Of a stretch of 64,000 bases of DNA, positions 9,710 to 18,948 are shown in pieces. Made by a program: the position numbers and the translations under genes. The first letter of the stretch is position 1, and each line of letters begins with the position of its first letter. This DNA is from Verrucomicrobiia bacterium (lineage in GTDB: Bacteria > Verrucomicrobiota > Verrucomicrobiia > Verrucomicrobiales > DEV007). The notes below the pieces were generated by a model, which was not told the origin of the DNA, did not search any database, and was given only the letters and a program-made list of their open reading frames with translations. Where the stretch lies: the NCBI GenBank assembly GCA_030425385.1, contig JAUIAH010000001.1, positions 310,001 through 374,000 on the forward strand, given 5' to 3'.

Positions 9710-9742
9710 GGGGCGGCAAAGCCTTTCGGTGCCGCGTCCCTC
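9708..9742 (+). terminator. Hairpin at end of amino-sugar operon (putative terminator)
   Basis: GAGGG plus GCGGCA (9708-9718) pair with TGCCGC and CCCTC (9730-9742, with a 2-nt bulge), overlapping the TGA stop of the lipoprotein gene. No clear U-run follows, so termination may be weak or factor-assisted. Confidence 0.45.
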
Positions 9743-9812
9743 CACGGAGGCTGGGGTTTTCCTCAGAAGGTTTGACTTCAACCGTCAAATGACAACCATT
9801 CCCATGATGACT

Positions 9813-11249
9813 ATGAAACACACACGACGATCTTTCCTTGCCACCTCTGCGCTTGCTTCCGTGAGCGCTGTTTCCGCCTCCAAGGTGATTGGAGCCAACG
9901 ACCGCATCCGCATCGGGATGATCGGCATGGGAGGACGGGGTAGCGGTTCTGCCAGGTGGTTCAGCAAGTTGGAAGGCGTGGAAATAGCCGCGGTGTGTGA
10001 CGCCGATCAGAAACAGATCGATCGCGCCAAGAAGCAGTACCCCGATGCCAAAGGCGTCCAGGATCTGCGGAAGGTGATTGAAGATCCTGACATCGATGCC
10101 GTCGTGATTTCCACGGCGAATCACTGGCACGTGCTGGCCAGCATTTGGGCCTGTCAGGCGGGCAAAGATGTCTATGTGGAGAAGCCCATTTCTCACAACA
10201 TTTGGGAAGGGCGCAAGTTGGTCGAGGCCGCACGCAAATACAATCGTATCGTGCAAGGGGGCACTCAGCAGCGGAGCGATGAGTTGCAAGATCGGATCAA
10301 GGCTTTCCTCGATTCGGGCAAATTGGGCAAGATCAAGTATGTGCGCTGCAATCGCTATGGCATGCGCGATAGCATTGGGAAGCGCGACACACCCCTTCCC
10401 CTGCCTGATAGCGTTGATTATGATCTTTGGTTAGGGCCCGCACAGGATCTCCCTCTGTATCGCGAGAAATTGCATTATGACTGGCATTGGGATTGGAATT
10501 TGGGGAATGGCGAGCTCGGCAATTGGGGGCCTCATATCATTGATGACCTGCGCAATGTCGTCTTCCGGGATCAATTGAAGTATCCGAAACGGGTTATCGC
10601 TGGGGGCGGACGTTTGGGTTGGAATGACGCGGGCACCACACCCAATACGCATTTCGTCTACATGGATTGCGGGGATATCCCAGTCATCATGGATGTTCAT
10701 AATTTGCCTCGCGCCAAAGGCGTGAAGGGCGGCGACATTTATAAGCGCCGTCGCACCGGTAGTTTCCTGATCATTGAATGTGAGAATGGCTACTACGCTG
10801 GCGGTCGTGGTGGAGGACGCGCCTACGATTTGGAAGGCAATCAGATCGAGAAATTCCGCGGTGATGGCGGCGGGGCCCACGCGCAGAATTTCATTGATGC
10901 GATGCGGTCACGCAAACGTGAGGAACTCAAGGCGGAGATCGAGGATATCCATCTCTCCAGCGCCTGGTGTCATCTGGGCAATATTTCTTATCGACTCGGC
11001 GCCCCCTACGAACGCGAAGCGGCGGAAGCCCAAGTGGACTTCACCGGCTGGAAAGAAGTGATCGAAGACTTCCACGCGCATCTGCAGGCGAATGAGATCG
11101 ATCCGGGCAATGAGAATGTCCGCCTAGGTGCCATGTTAGAGATCGATGCTGAGAATGAGACTTTCGTGGGGTCGACCGCGACCACGCCAGCACTCAATCT
11201 TCTCACCCGCGATTATCGTCGCGGGTATGAAGTGCCTAGCAAAGTCTAA
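9813..11249 (+). CDS. Tat-exported Gfo/Idh/MocA family oxidoreductase
   Basis: A 478-residue oxidoreductase with a twin-arginine leader. I chose ATG 9813, giving MKHTRRSFLATSALASVSA; in-frame ATGs at 9789, 9804 and 9807 would only lengthen the n-region. The Rossmann motif is GMIGMGGRGSG, and the EKP signature appears as DVYVEKPISHN. The C-terminal part, with WDWNLGNGELGNWGPHIIDD, is typical of the exported oxidoreductases abundant in Planctomycetes and Verrucomicrobia. Tat export implies folding with NAD(P) in the cytosol before transport. It is a single gene bounded by hairpins on both sides. Substrate unknown. Confidence 0.88.
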   Translation: MKHTRRSFLATSALASVSAVSASKVIGANDRIRIGMIGMGGRGSGSARWFSKLEGVEIAAVCDADQKQIDRAKKQYPDAKGVQDLRKVIEDPDIDAVVISTANHWHVLASIWACQAGKDVYVEKPISHNIWEGRKLVEAARKYNRIVQGGTQQRSDELQDRIKAFLDSGKLGKIKYVRCNRYGMRDSIGKRDTPLPLPDSVDYDLWLGPAQDLPLYREKLHYDWHWDWNLGNGELGNWGPHIIDDLRNVVFRDQLKYPKRVIAGGGRLGWNDAGTTPNTHFVYMDCGDIPVIMDVHNLPRAKGVKGGDIYKRRRTGSFLIIECENGYYAGGRGGGRAYDLEGNQIEKFRGDGGGAHAQNFIDAMRSRKREELKAEIEDIHLSSAWCHLGNISYRLGAPYEREAAEAQVDFTGWKEVIEDFHAHLQANEIDPGNENVRLGAMLEIDAENETFVGSTATTPALNLLTRDYRRGYEVPSKV

Positions 11250-11273
11250 GCACGCGCCATTTCATGTTTTCCG

Positions 11274-11305
11274 AAGGGCGATGCTCCGCAAGGGGCATCG
11301 CCCTT
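11274..11305 (+). terminator. Rho-independent-like terminator hairpin
   Basis: A perfect 11-bp stem: AAGGGCGATGC (11274-11284) pairs with GCATCGCCCTT (11295-11305), with a 10-nt loop. It lies 25 nt after the Tat-oxidoreductase stop. The tail is TTGTGC rather than a long U-run. The stem resembles the hairpin at 51757-51788. Confidence 0.7.
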
Positions 11306-11365
11306 GTGCATGGACGGATACGAAATTTCTCCTCTTCCTGGCCCATCCCATGCTAAACTCGCGGT

Positions 11366-12190
11366 GTGATCGCGAACCGTACTTTCCGCTGGGCCGTGAC
11401 GTTCCTCCTTCTGCTAGGGCCTGTGGTGCTCTGGGCGCAATTCCGCAGGCGTGGCTGGCGAGAACCACGACTCCCACGAGGCGGCGTTCCTGAATGGAAA
11501 GCGGATGAAGACTTGCCCCATGATGTCTTCACCTTTGCCCGCGTGCGTTACTCCTCCTATTGGCATGGCGCCAAGTGGGCGACAGACTATCCCGAGAGCG
11601 ACTACAATTTCTCTTATCGCTTACAAGAGCTCACGTCGTTTGAAGTCGCCCCCGATCCCGTCGTGGTGGACCTGACTGATGAAGATCTCTTTCAATATCC
11701 CTTTCTGTATATGATCGAAGTGGGTGATTTGGTCTTCGATGAAGAAGAAGTGAAGGCGCTGCGGTCCTATCTCTTGCGCGGTGGCTTTCTAATGGTGGAT
11801 GATTTCTGGGGCGATGATGAATATGCCAATTTCGAGTATGAGATAGGGCGCGTCTTTCCCGATCGTCCACTCCAAGACATTCCATTCAAACACCCTATCT
11901 TTCAGGACGGCATCTTTGAATTGGATTGCAAACCGCAAATACCCTCAATCAATGTGGCGCTTCGCGGACGACGACAAGGAATCACCTGGGAACGCCCCGA
12001 TGCCCGTGAACCTCGTTATCAAGCAATCGTCGATGATCGCGGACGGATCATGTGCATTGTCTGCCATAATACCGACCTTGGTGATGGCTGGGAGCGCGAA
12101 GGTGAGAACAAATGGTATTTCGAAAACTTTTCCGAACCCTATGCGTACCCGTTAGGCATCAATATTGTGTTTTATGCCATGACCCATTGA
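11366..12190 (+). CDS. DUF4159 domain protein, exported
   Basis: A 274-residue protein starting at GTG with an N-terminal hydrophobic segment (VTFLLLLGPVVLWA), a probable signal peptide or anchor. The rest matches the DUF4159 type: FTFARVRYSSY near the start, then LRSYLLRGGFLMVDDFWGDDE, where a glutamine-amidotransferase-like fold is thought to lie, and a C-terminal NIVFYAMTH. DUF4159 proteins usually occur with von Willebrand/AAA ATPase clusters in Planctomycetes and Verrucomicrobia, but no such partners are adjacent here. Convergent with the kinase gene downstream (11 nt apart). Molecular function unknown. Confidence 0.8.
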   Translation: MIANRTFRWAVTFLLLLGPVVLWAQFRRRGWREPRLPRGGVPEWKADEDLPHDVFTFARVRYSSYWHGAKWATDYPESDYNFSYRLQELTSFEVAPDPVVVDLTDEDLFQYPFLYMIEVGDLVFDEEEVKALRSYLLRGGFLMVDDFWGDDEYANFEYEIGRVFPDRPLQDIPFKHPIFQDGIFELDCKPQIPSINVALRGRRQGITWERPDAREPRYQAIVDDRGRIMCIVCHNTDLGDGWEREGENKWYFENFSEPYAYPLGINIVFYAMTH

Positions 12191-12201
12191 GGCAATGGGG
12201 C

Positions 12202-12966
12202 TTATTTGCCAAATCGGCGTTTCCGATAGGCGATGACACGATTGGCCCACTGATCCACCACGGTGGGATCGTCACATTCGAGATAAACTTGGAGAAACAG
12301 TCGTCTGTCTTCCTCCGTGCACCGTTGATGGGCTCGGAGATCTAAGGTGGCCAGATCTTTGATCCGTCCACGTTGCCGCCGCCAGCGAAGACCTGTCTGA
12401 TATCCGGCAGGGCAATCGATCCATACCAGGTGATCGGCTTGATCAATGAGGAGATTGCGCCATTTCAGATCCTGGTGAAAGAAGTGCACCTGATGGAGGC
12501 GCCGTGTCTGCTGAGCCAGCGTCGTGATCCACGCTCGCCGTGTCTCTTCGTCGGGAGCCTTTTCCCGGGAAGGCCAGATTTCTTTCAACGACCGCGCTCC
12601 TGGGACGGCCTCCGTGATGAGGAAGCTGCGATCACTGCAAAGGCCGGCCGAACGGCGTTCGCTTCCCCAAGCGACCAAGGCCGGGGTGGGAATGCCAATT
12701 TCGGCAAAGAAGCGCAGATTTCGGCATTCGCGCAAGGCGCGCGCCCGTCGTCCCAGACCGCTCCAAGGGCGCTTTCGGCTGGCATACACCTTGAAATACA
12801 CGGTTAAGGCTTCGCCCGCATCATTGTTCCATTCGGAGCGGTGCACTTTGGTCCGCTTCACGTGCCCGCGGAGATCCATGCCGAGAAACGTCGCCAACGC
12901 CTCCAAAGAGCGACACGCGTCCGCAGGGAACCACGAAGCGAATGCGGGAGCGATGTGCACGGACAT
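12202..12966 (-). CDS. Lipopolysaccharide core heptose kinase family protein (WaaP/InaA-like)
   Basis: A 254-residue protein-kinase-fold enzyme of the Kdo/WaaP family. The catalytic loop reads HFFHQDLKWRNLLI (family H-x-D-L-K-x-x-N) and the metal-binding segment reads VWIDCPAG, where WaaP-like proteins have an ID-C/F motif. An N-terminal nucleotide-binding Lys is plausible in YFKVYASRKRP. It would phosphorylate inner-core sugar of LPS at the cytoplasmic face, fitting a Gram-negative envelope. It is divergent from the PPC-domain gene, with 56 nt between the two start codons, so that gap must hold both promoters. Confidence 0.8.
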   Translation of the reverse strand: MSVHIAPAFASWFPADACRSLEALATFLGMDLRGHVKRTKVHRSEWNNDAGEALTVYFKVYASRKRPWSGLGRRARALRECRNLRFFAEIGIPTPALVAWGSERRSAGLCSDRSFLITEAVPGARSLKEIWPSREKAPDEETRRAWITTLAQQTRRLHQVHFFHQDLKWRNLLIDQADHLVWIDCPAGYQTGLRWRRQRGRIKDLATLDLRAHQRCTEEDRRLFLQVYLECDDPTVVDQWANRVIAYRKRRFGK

Positions 12967-13022
12967 CCGTTCTTCTGCACCCTCAGGGCGCGACTGGCGA
13001 GGTCTTCTTCAGTTCAATCCCC

Positions 13023-15263
13023 ATGCCGAACGCGCCGCGATTCCTCCTTCTCCTCGCTCTGGCGACTGCCAGTCTGCGCGCTCAGGTGCCCACTGCCACG
13101 CTCGACGCCCTCACGCCGCCCGGTGGACCGATCGGAGAAACCGTCGCCGTCAGCGTCCACGGAACTTTCCTCGACGACATCCAGGCGGTCTTCACGTCCC
13201 ACCCCAAGGTGAGCGGCAAGGTTGCGGAGGGAAAGATCCACTTGGCCATTCCCAAGGATCTCGCACCACAGGTGATCGATGTGCGTGTGCAGGGTCGCTA
13301 CGGTGTGTCCAACCCTCGTGCATTCGTGTTAGGGCCTCACCCCGAATCCCTGGAGACCAGCACGCACACCACGCGCGAGCAGGCGCAACCCTGCCCTATC
13401 AATCACACCGTCAGCGGTACCGTTGCGCCGGCGACGATTGATTGGTATCAATGTCAGCTTTCAGGCATGGAGCCGATCCACCTGGATGTGATGGCGGAGC
13501 GCATCGATTCGCGGATGGATCCGACCCTCATCATCTACGATCATCGGGGACGCGAGTTGGCCCGTTACCGCGATGGTCGAGGACGCGACATCACGACCAC
13601 CTTCACGCCGACAGAAGCCGACGCCACGATCACCCTCGCGGTCCATGACTTCCTCTTTGAAGGCGGTGCCTCGTATTTCTATCGCCTCACAGTAAGCGAG
13701 ATGGCGCTACCCATCACCACTCCGATGCGCACGCCCGCCGAACTGCCATGCGCCAATCTGGCTCCCGATCCCGACTCCTATCCCTCCGATGAAGCCGTCC
13801 GCCTCTTGCCCGCGAGTTACCAGGGCAAACTCCCACGCGGGGAGACGGGTTCCATGGATTTCCAGCCGGAAGCATCTGGTCCTGTGGTGGTGGAAATCTT
13901 CTCGGAAAGGCTCGGAGACCCGTCGGATTTCCGCCTGCGAATTGATCGGGTCACCGAGGAAGATACGCTTCAGAAGATCGGTGAGAATGACGACATCGCG
14001 GATCCTATCAGAAATAAACGGCACCGCTTTGGCAGTCGGGATCCGCTGCTTCGGTTTGAGGCCACCAAAGCGAAACGCTATCGCCTCACCTGGCGAAATC
14101 AGTTCCGGACAGGCGGCGCCTTTCGCCTCGAGATCCGCCAGCCGCAGCCTCACATTCACCTCATCGCCGCAACCGATAAGCCTGCGGAGGTAGGGAATCA
14201 GCTCAGCCCATGGAATCCGGTGCTGCGCCGTGGAGACACCGTGAGTTGGGAAATCCTCGCCTTACGACGTGATGGAATGGGTGCCCCCATCACGGTGACC
14301 GTTCCCTCGCTCCCCAAGGGCGTGACCGCGTCTCCTCTCGTGATCGACCGTGGCCACCACCACGGCACCCTCACATTGACCGCGCATGGGGAGGCCGAGG
14401 CCTTCGCCGGTCCGCTCGTCATTCAGGGCACCTCTCAACAGGGAGAGAAGACGTTTCAATGTCAGGCACAAGGGGCGGGCCTCTTGTGGAAAGTGAACGA
14501 TGCCAATCAAGAGCGCTGGGCCAGCCGACTCTCTCCGCAACCGTTCCTCACCGTGCTGGCCGAATCCCCCGCACCCATCGCGCTCACACCCTCACAAACA
14601 CACTACGACACCTGTCTTGGTGCTCAGCTTGCCTTCACCTTTGGCATCGAACGCGCCTACGGTCAGGCGGGCAACTTCAAGACGCGTCTCCACGGCCTGC
14701 CGGGCATGCGACGCCCACCCGAGGCCACCTTTGACCCGAATGCCAAGGAAGTGACGTTGACGCTCAATCTGGTCAATCGCGACAACAACACGTTCGCACC
14801 TGGCACCTATGCTATTCACGCCTGCGGCACCGAGGGGAAGGTTCGTTATCGACCTGATCTGGCGAAGGAAGAGACCAAGGAGTATGAGCACGCATTCATT
14901 TCACCGCCCATCACGTTGGCGATCGCCGATGGCCCACTAACATTCTCCACCATCACACCATTTGAGATTCCTGCGGGGGATTCCCGAGCCGTTCCTATCG
15001 CTGTGAAACGTCAGTTCGGCTTTGCCGACGCCGTTCAGCTTGCCCTCGTGCCTCCCAAGGAGCCGGAGCCGACGTTCACCAAGGCTGAAGCGTCATTGGC
15101 CAAAGACCAGACGGAGGCGACCCTCCAAGTCGCGGCACCGCAAGCCGCAACGCCAGGCACCTACGAAGCCACTCTTGAGGCCAAACTGAACTTCAACGGC
15201 CAGGCCCTCACCATGACACGCCCTGTCACGTTCACCATTCTCGCACCCACCCCATCCTCATGA
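13023..15263 (+). CDS. Secreted PPC-domain protein
   Basis: About 746 residues. I chose ATG 13023 because it begins MPNAPRFLLLLALATASLRA, a clear Sec signal peptide; longer versions would bury it. An N-terminal Ig/TIG-like part (TLDALTPPGGPIGETVAVSV) is followed around residues 115-220 by a bacterial pre-peptidase C-terminal (PPC) type domain, with IDWYQCQLSG and DPTLIIYDHRGREL. Several beta-sandwich regions follow. Such genes sit next to planctomycete cytochrome/WD40 genes in many Planctomycetes and Verrucomicrobia, as here: the stop overlaps the next start (ATGA). No enzymatic motif was found. It is probably a periplasmic or surface partner of the downstream protein. Confidence 0.75.
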   Translation: MPNAPRFLLLLALATASLRAQVPTATLDALTPPGGPIGETVAVSVHGTFLDDIQAVFTSHPKVSGKVAEGKIHLAIPKDLAPQVIDVRVQGRYGVSNPRAFVLGPHPESLETSTHTTREQAQPCPINHTVSGTVAPATIDWYQCQLSGMEPIHLDVMAERIDSRMDPTLIIYDHRGRELARYRDGRGRDITTTFTPTEADATITLAVHDFLFEGGASYFYRLTVSEMALPITTPMRTPAELPCANLAPDPDSYPSDEAVRLLPASYQGKLPRGETGSMDFQPEASGPVVVEIFSERLGDPSDFRLRIDRVTEEDTLQKIGENDDIADPIRNKRHRFGSRDPLLRFEATKAKRYRLTWRNQFRTGGAFRLEIRQPQPHIHLIAATDKPAEVGNQLSPWNPVLRRGDTVSWEILALRRDGMGAPITVTVPSLPKGVTASPLVIDRGHHHGTLTLTAHGEAEAFAGPLVIQGTSQQGEKTFQCQAQGAGLLWKVNDANQERWASRLSPQPFLTVLAESPAPIALTPSQTHYDTCLGAQLAFTFGIERAYGQAGNFKTRLHGLPGMRRPPEATFDPNAKEVTLTLNLVNRDNNTFAPGTYAIHACGTEGKVRYRPDLAKEETKEYEHAFISPPITLAIADGPLTFSTITPFEIPAGDSRAVPIAVKRQFGFADAVQLALVPPKEPEPTFTKAEASLAKDQTEATLQVAAPQAATPGTYEATLEAKLNFNGQALTMTRPVTFTILAPTPSS

Positions 15264-18200
15264 GATCCCAAGCTTCGATCGCGCTCCTCACCCTTTGCTT
15301 GAGCGCCATTCCCTTCGCTGGGCACGCCCAGATTCCGATCACACCCATCGACCGGGAGACACCGATCGATTTCGCCAAAGAAATCTATCCCTTGCTCAAG
15401 AAGAATTGCATCGCCTGTCACAGCCGATCCACCACCAAAGGCCAGCTCAACCTTGAGACGCCCAAGGACATTCTCAAGGGCGGCTCGGAAGGACCGTCGG
15501 TGATTCCTGGAAAGCCCGAGGACAGCTTTCTGCTCCAAGTGGCCGCACATCAGGAAGATCCGATCATGCCCCCCGAGAAGAATAAGGCCAATGCCGTCCC
15601 ATTCACCTCGGAAGAATTGGGATTGCTCCAGCAATGGATTGCGGAAGGTGCAGAAGGCGACGTGCTCGTGGCCACCCCGACTCCAGAAACGTGGGCCCTC
15701 GCCAAACGCCATGATTATCCCGTCTACCACATGGCGCTGGGCCCGCATGATCGCTTCGTCGCTGCCTCAAGAGGACAACGCGTCTTCCTTTATGATATCC
15801 AGCACCTTGAAGAGTTGGGAGAATTGATCGATCCCAAGCTGACGGCAGACGAGACCTTTAAGGCACAGCCCCCGGCTCACCACGACTTTGTTCAGAGTCT
15901 CGCTTTCAGCCCCCAAGGGTGGATCGCCAGTGGCGGTTTTCGCAACGTGAAGCTGTGGCAGCCGAAAGCGCCCACCAGTCAGGTCGTGCGCACGTTTGAC
16001 GAGCCTGTCAGTGTCCTCGCTGTCACCCTGGATCACACGCGGGGAGCCGCGGCCGGGTCCTCAGGGAACGTACATCTTTGGGATCGCGACGGCAGCCATC
16101 AGGCCTATCAATGGCACGAAGGTGCCGTGCACGCCCTCGCGTGGTCTCCCGACGGGAAGTGGCTCGCCACCAGTGGGGCCGATGGCCACGTCCATCTCAT
16201 TTCCCCCGGAAAAGAGCAGCCGACCTACTCTCACAAACCAACCGCGCCAGCAACAGCCTTGCACTTTCTCCATGGACGGCTCGCGGCCGGATTGGCAAAT
16301 GGACACCTCGTGCAATGGGCAGTGGGCGACGGGAAAGAGCTTTCCCAAACCGAAGCACACACCGCCCCGATCACTGCATTGGCGTCTGCCAATCACTCTC
16401 GCGTCTATTCCTCAAGCCAAGACGGGACCGTGAAGGCCTGGGAGTTCGACAACGAATCAGCTGTCCAAACCCTCGAACACGGCGCGCCTATCATTGATCT
16501 AGCCCTGTCGCCCGATGGCACCGAACTCGTTTCCATCGCAGCGGACAGCGCCAAATCTTGGAAGACCGCAGATGGCTCTCTCCTCCACGAATGGCCGATC
16601 GATCCTCCAGGACAACGCGCCTTAGAAGAGCAGAAGCGCGCGCAAGCCACGGCTCAAGCGCTCTTGGCGCACCGCAAGAAGAAGGTCGAGGAAAGGGAGA
16701 AGCTTTGGAACGATGAAGTGGCCAAAGCGAAGAAGGCGGCTCACGACCGACGTGATGCCCTCACCAAACACGATGAAGCTGCCCATGCCGAACACGCCGC
16801 GCGCCTCGCCCATGCCGATCATCTGGCAGCCCTTGCAGACGCTCAAGAAGGCCTTTCAGAAGCGCAAGAACAAGCCGCCGCTTTGAAAGCCGAACACGAA
16901 GCTACCGAGGCCCGGATGAAGGAACAACAAGCCGAGGCCGCTCCCGCCTTGGAATCTCTCAAGAATGCCATAGCGGAGGCCACTTCCAAACAAGCCACCC
17001 TGACAGAACGTCTTCAGCAACTTGAAGAGCGTCGCAAACGGCTCCAATTCATGAAGCGCGAGGCGCAGACGGCACGCGCTTCCCTCCAGCAATTGCAAGC
17101 GCTCGCCAAGGATCCCGATACCCTAACAGAAGCCATCACGGCCACGGAGAACGTTCTTGCAGATACCCAACAGGAACTCTGCAGACAAGAGGACCTGGCG
17201 AATGAGGCCGTCGCGCTGCAGAATCACCTGGACGCGTTGCGGCAACGAGAGACCCAACAACAGGAGGAACTGCACGCACTCTCACAGAACGTCTTTCGAA
17301 AGTCCAAGGCCCTTGGCATGGCCACCGCCATCCAGGAGAAGCTGGCAAAACGCGTTCAGCAATTGACCGAGTCCGGCAAGAAGCTCGACGAGGCGACCAA
17401 GAAAGCCGTCGACGCCCTGGACGGCACGGGCAAGGCCCTCAGGCAGGCGAAAGAGAACGAAGAACTCGCCATTCGCCTCACCCAACGAGCCGCGGAAGCC
17501 CTCCTCCGTGCTCAGACCGCGTTCGGTCTGGCAGAGACCCAATTGGCGAAGGCCACCGAGATTGCCGAAGCAGCTCACCCCAGCCCCCCGCTCTTGGGCG
17601 CCGCATGGTCTGCAGATGGTCAATCACTCGCGTTCATTCGCTCCGATGCTAGCATGCTCGTCGTGAATCCCGAGGCCCCTGACGTGGCCGATGCCCTTCA
17701 AGAAGCGGCCGTCACGGATGTCGTGGCTGCTCCCACTGGTGGCTGGTTTGTAACAACTGACAAAACACTCAAGCGAGTGGAGGCATCACGCGGTTGGGAT
17801 TGGAAACGCACGCTTGGCACTATTGACGATCCCACACGCATCATCGATCGCGTCACCGCCCTCGCTTTCTCTCCCGATGGCCGCTTGCTAGCCACAGGCA
17901 GTGGTTCCCCCTCACGAAGTGGTCAACTCAAGATTTGGCGCGTGGCTGACGGAAGCCTTCTGCATGAGATAGAGGATCCTCATAGTGACACGATTGTTAG
18001 TCTAGAGTTCTCTCCGGACGGCCAACACCTTGCCACAGCATCTACTGACCGTTTCGCCAAAGTATTCGATGTCCAAGAGGGGAGCCTCGTCAGCGCCTTC
18101 GAGGGACACACGGGCCATGTCCTCGACGTGAGCTGGCGTGCCGACGGATTAGTCCTCGCCACCGCTGGGGCTGACAAAGTCATCAAGCTTTGGGACTTCG

Positions 18201-18475
18201 AGGAAGAACGCCAGCTCAAGACGATCGATGGTTACAATCAGGAGATCACCTCTGTCGCCTTCGCAGACACGGCGGAAAAGCTAGTCACCAGCTCAGGAGA
18301 TAAGTCGGTCCGCCTCGGTGGTGATCGCCTTGACGGTAAGGGTTTCGTCTATGCCAGCGCTCTCACCCAAGACGGCGATGTCCTCCTCGCTGCCAGCCAG
18401 GATAGCGCTGTCCGCCTCTGGCAAACACGCGATAAGAAGCTTCTCAAAGAGTTCACGCCTCCCCAAAGCAAGTAA
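15260..18475 (+). CDS. Planctomycete-type cytochrome c / WD40 protein with central coiled coil
   Basis: A 1071-residue exported protein. After the signal peptide (MRSQASIALLTLCLSAIPFA) comes a PSCyt1-type domain with one haem c motif CIACH (Cys50, Cys53, His54) and the typical KGQLNLETP and IMPPEKN segments. WD40 repeats run from about 150 to 445 (ALAWSPDGKWLATSGADGHV). A long Glu/Lys/Ala/Gln-rich coiled coil then fills about 450-775, followed by a second WD40 block to the C-terminus (LEFSPDGQHLATASTDR). The coiled coil thus splits the propeller repeats into two blocks. The protein is translationally coupled to the PPC protein upstream. Probably a periplasmic redox or scaffold protein; no substrate can be named. 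Confidence 0.85.
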   Translation: MRSQASIALLTLCLSAIPFAGHAQIPITPIDRETPIDFAKEIYPLLKKNCIACHSRSTTKGQLNLETPKDILKGGSEGPSVIPGKPEDSFLLQVAAHQEDPIMPPEKNKANAVPFTSEELGLLQQWIAEGAEGDVLVATPTPETWALAKRHDYPVYHMALGPHDRFVAASRGQRVFLYDIQHLEELGELIDPKLTADETFKAQPPAHHDFVQSLAFSPQGWIASGGFRNVKLWQPKAPTSQVVRTFDEPVSVLAVTLDHTRGAAAGSSGNVHLWDRDGSHQAYQWHEGAVHALAWSPDGKWLATSGADGHVHLISPGKEQPTYSHKPTAPATALHFLHGRLAAGLANGHLVQWAVGDGKELSQTEAHTAPITALASANHSRVYSSSQDGTVKAWEFDNESAVQTLEHGAPIIDLALSPDGTELVSIAADSAKSWKTADGSLLHEWPIDPPGQRALEEQKRAQATAQALLAHRKKKVEEREKLWNDEVAKAKKAAHDRRDALTKHDEAAHAEHAARLAHADHLAALADAQEGLSEAQEQAAALKAEHEATEARMKEQQAEAAPALESLKNAIAEATSKQATLTERLQQLEERRKRLQFMKREAQTARASLQQLQALAKDPDTLTEAITATENVLADTQQELCRQEDLANEAVALQNHLDALRQRETQQQEELHALSQNVFRKSKALGMATAIQEKLAKRVQQLTESGKKLDEATKKAVDALDGTGKALRQAKENEELAIRLTQRAAEALLRAQTAFGLAETQLAKATEIAEAAHPSPPLLGAAWSADGQSLAFIRSDASMLVVNPEAPDVADALQEAAVTDVVAAPTGGWFVTTDKTLKRVEASRGWDWKRTLGTIDDPTRIIDRVTALAFSPDGRLLATGSGSPSRSGQLKIWRVADGSLLHEIEDPHSDTIVSLEFSPDGQHLATASTDRFAKVFDVQEGSLVSAFEGHTGHVLDVSWRADGLVLATAGADKVIKLWDFEEERQLKTIDGYNQEITSVAFADTAEKLVTSSGDKSVRLGGDRLDGKGFVYASALTQDGDVLLAASQDSAVRLWQTRDKKLLKEFTPPQSK

Positions 18476-18549
18476 CATTTCACCAATGCACGCGGTTCCA
18501 TTTGATTGGTTGTTAGGTTTTCCATCTCGACCCTCCATTCATGGCTTGC

Positions 18550-18948
18550 CTACAGCCCTGTGTGTATCTCCCTCACCTCATGGCTAAGAAAGTGAGTGTC
18601 CACATCAACGTAGCACCGAATCGAGATAGCTGTGCTGACGATCAACGACTTCCTCACACCACGTTTGATACCCACGAGAACCCACTTGGCTTCGTCTGGA
18701 AGAGCACTCCGGAACCATTCGTCTCGGATATCAACGACAGTGAATTTAAAGCCTTCCTTTCGCAAGAAGGCTTCCACTGACGATAGCGCCAATGGTTTCA
18801 CTCCTCTGATTTCCTCAAACCGCCTCTGCAACGTCTCCTCGGTATAGCCTGAGTCATGGCTCAATGCCCAAGAGACAATCACTATCAACGTGATCGCAAA
18901 GAGCAGAAAGCTCATCACCAACAGAAATGCCTTCCGAAGGAAACGCAT
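18550..18948 (-). CDS. Small single-pass membrane or exported protein, unknown function
   Basis: A 132-residue protein with a strongly hydrophobic N-terminal segment (FLLVMSFLLFAITLIVIVSW, residues 8-27) that would serve as an uncleaved anchor. A soluble mixed-charge domain of about 100 residues follows. I recognise no family. It is read on the minus strand, convergent with the cytochrome/WD40 gene. It is supported by the ATG start, the anchor and the lack of any competing gene. Its codon use is more A+T-rich than its neighbours. Confidence 0.5.
   Translation of the reverse strand: MRFLRKAFLLVMSFLLFAITLIVIVSWALSHDSGYTEETLQRRFEEIRGVKPLALSSVEAFLRKEGFKFTVVDIRDEWFRSALPDEAKWVLVGIKRGVRKSLIVSTAISIRCYVDVDTHFLSHEVREIHTGL

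Noticed and set aside
12524-13441. A 305-codon plus-strand frame over the WaaP-like kinase and PPC gene start
   Set aside because: Arg/Pro/Ser-rich shadow product with no motif; both overlapping genes are well supported.
18481-18530. Similarity of the stretch near 18490 to one near 61388 (both GCACGCGGTT..CC, then TGGTTG)
   Set aside because: The match is short and gapped; not enough to call a repeat without a genome search.
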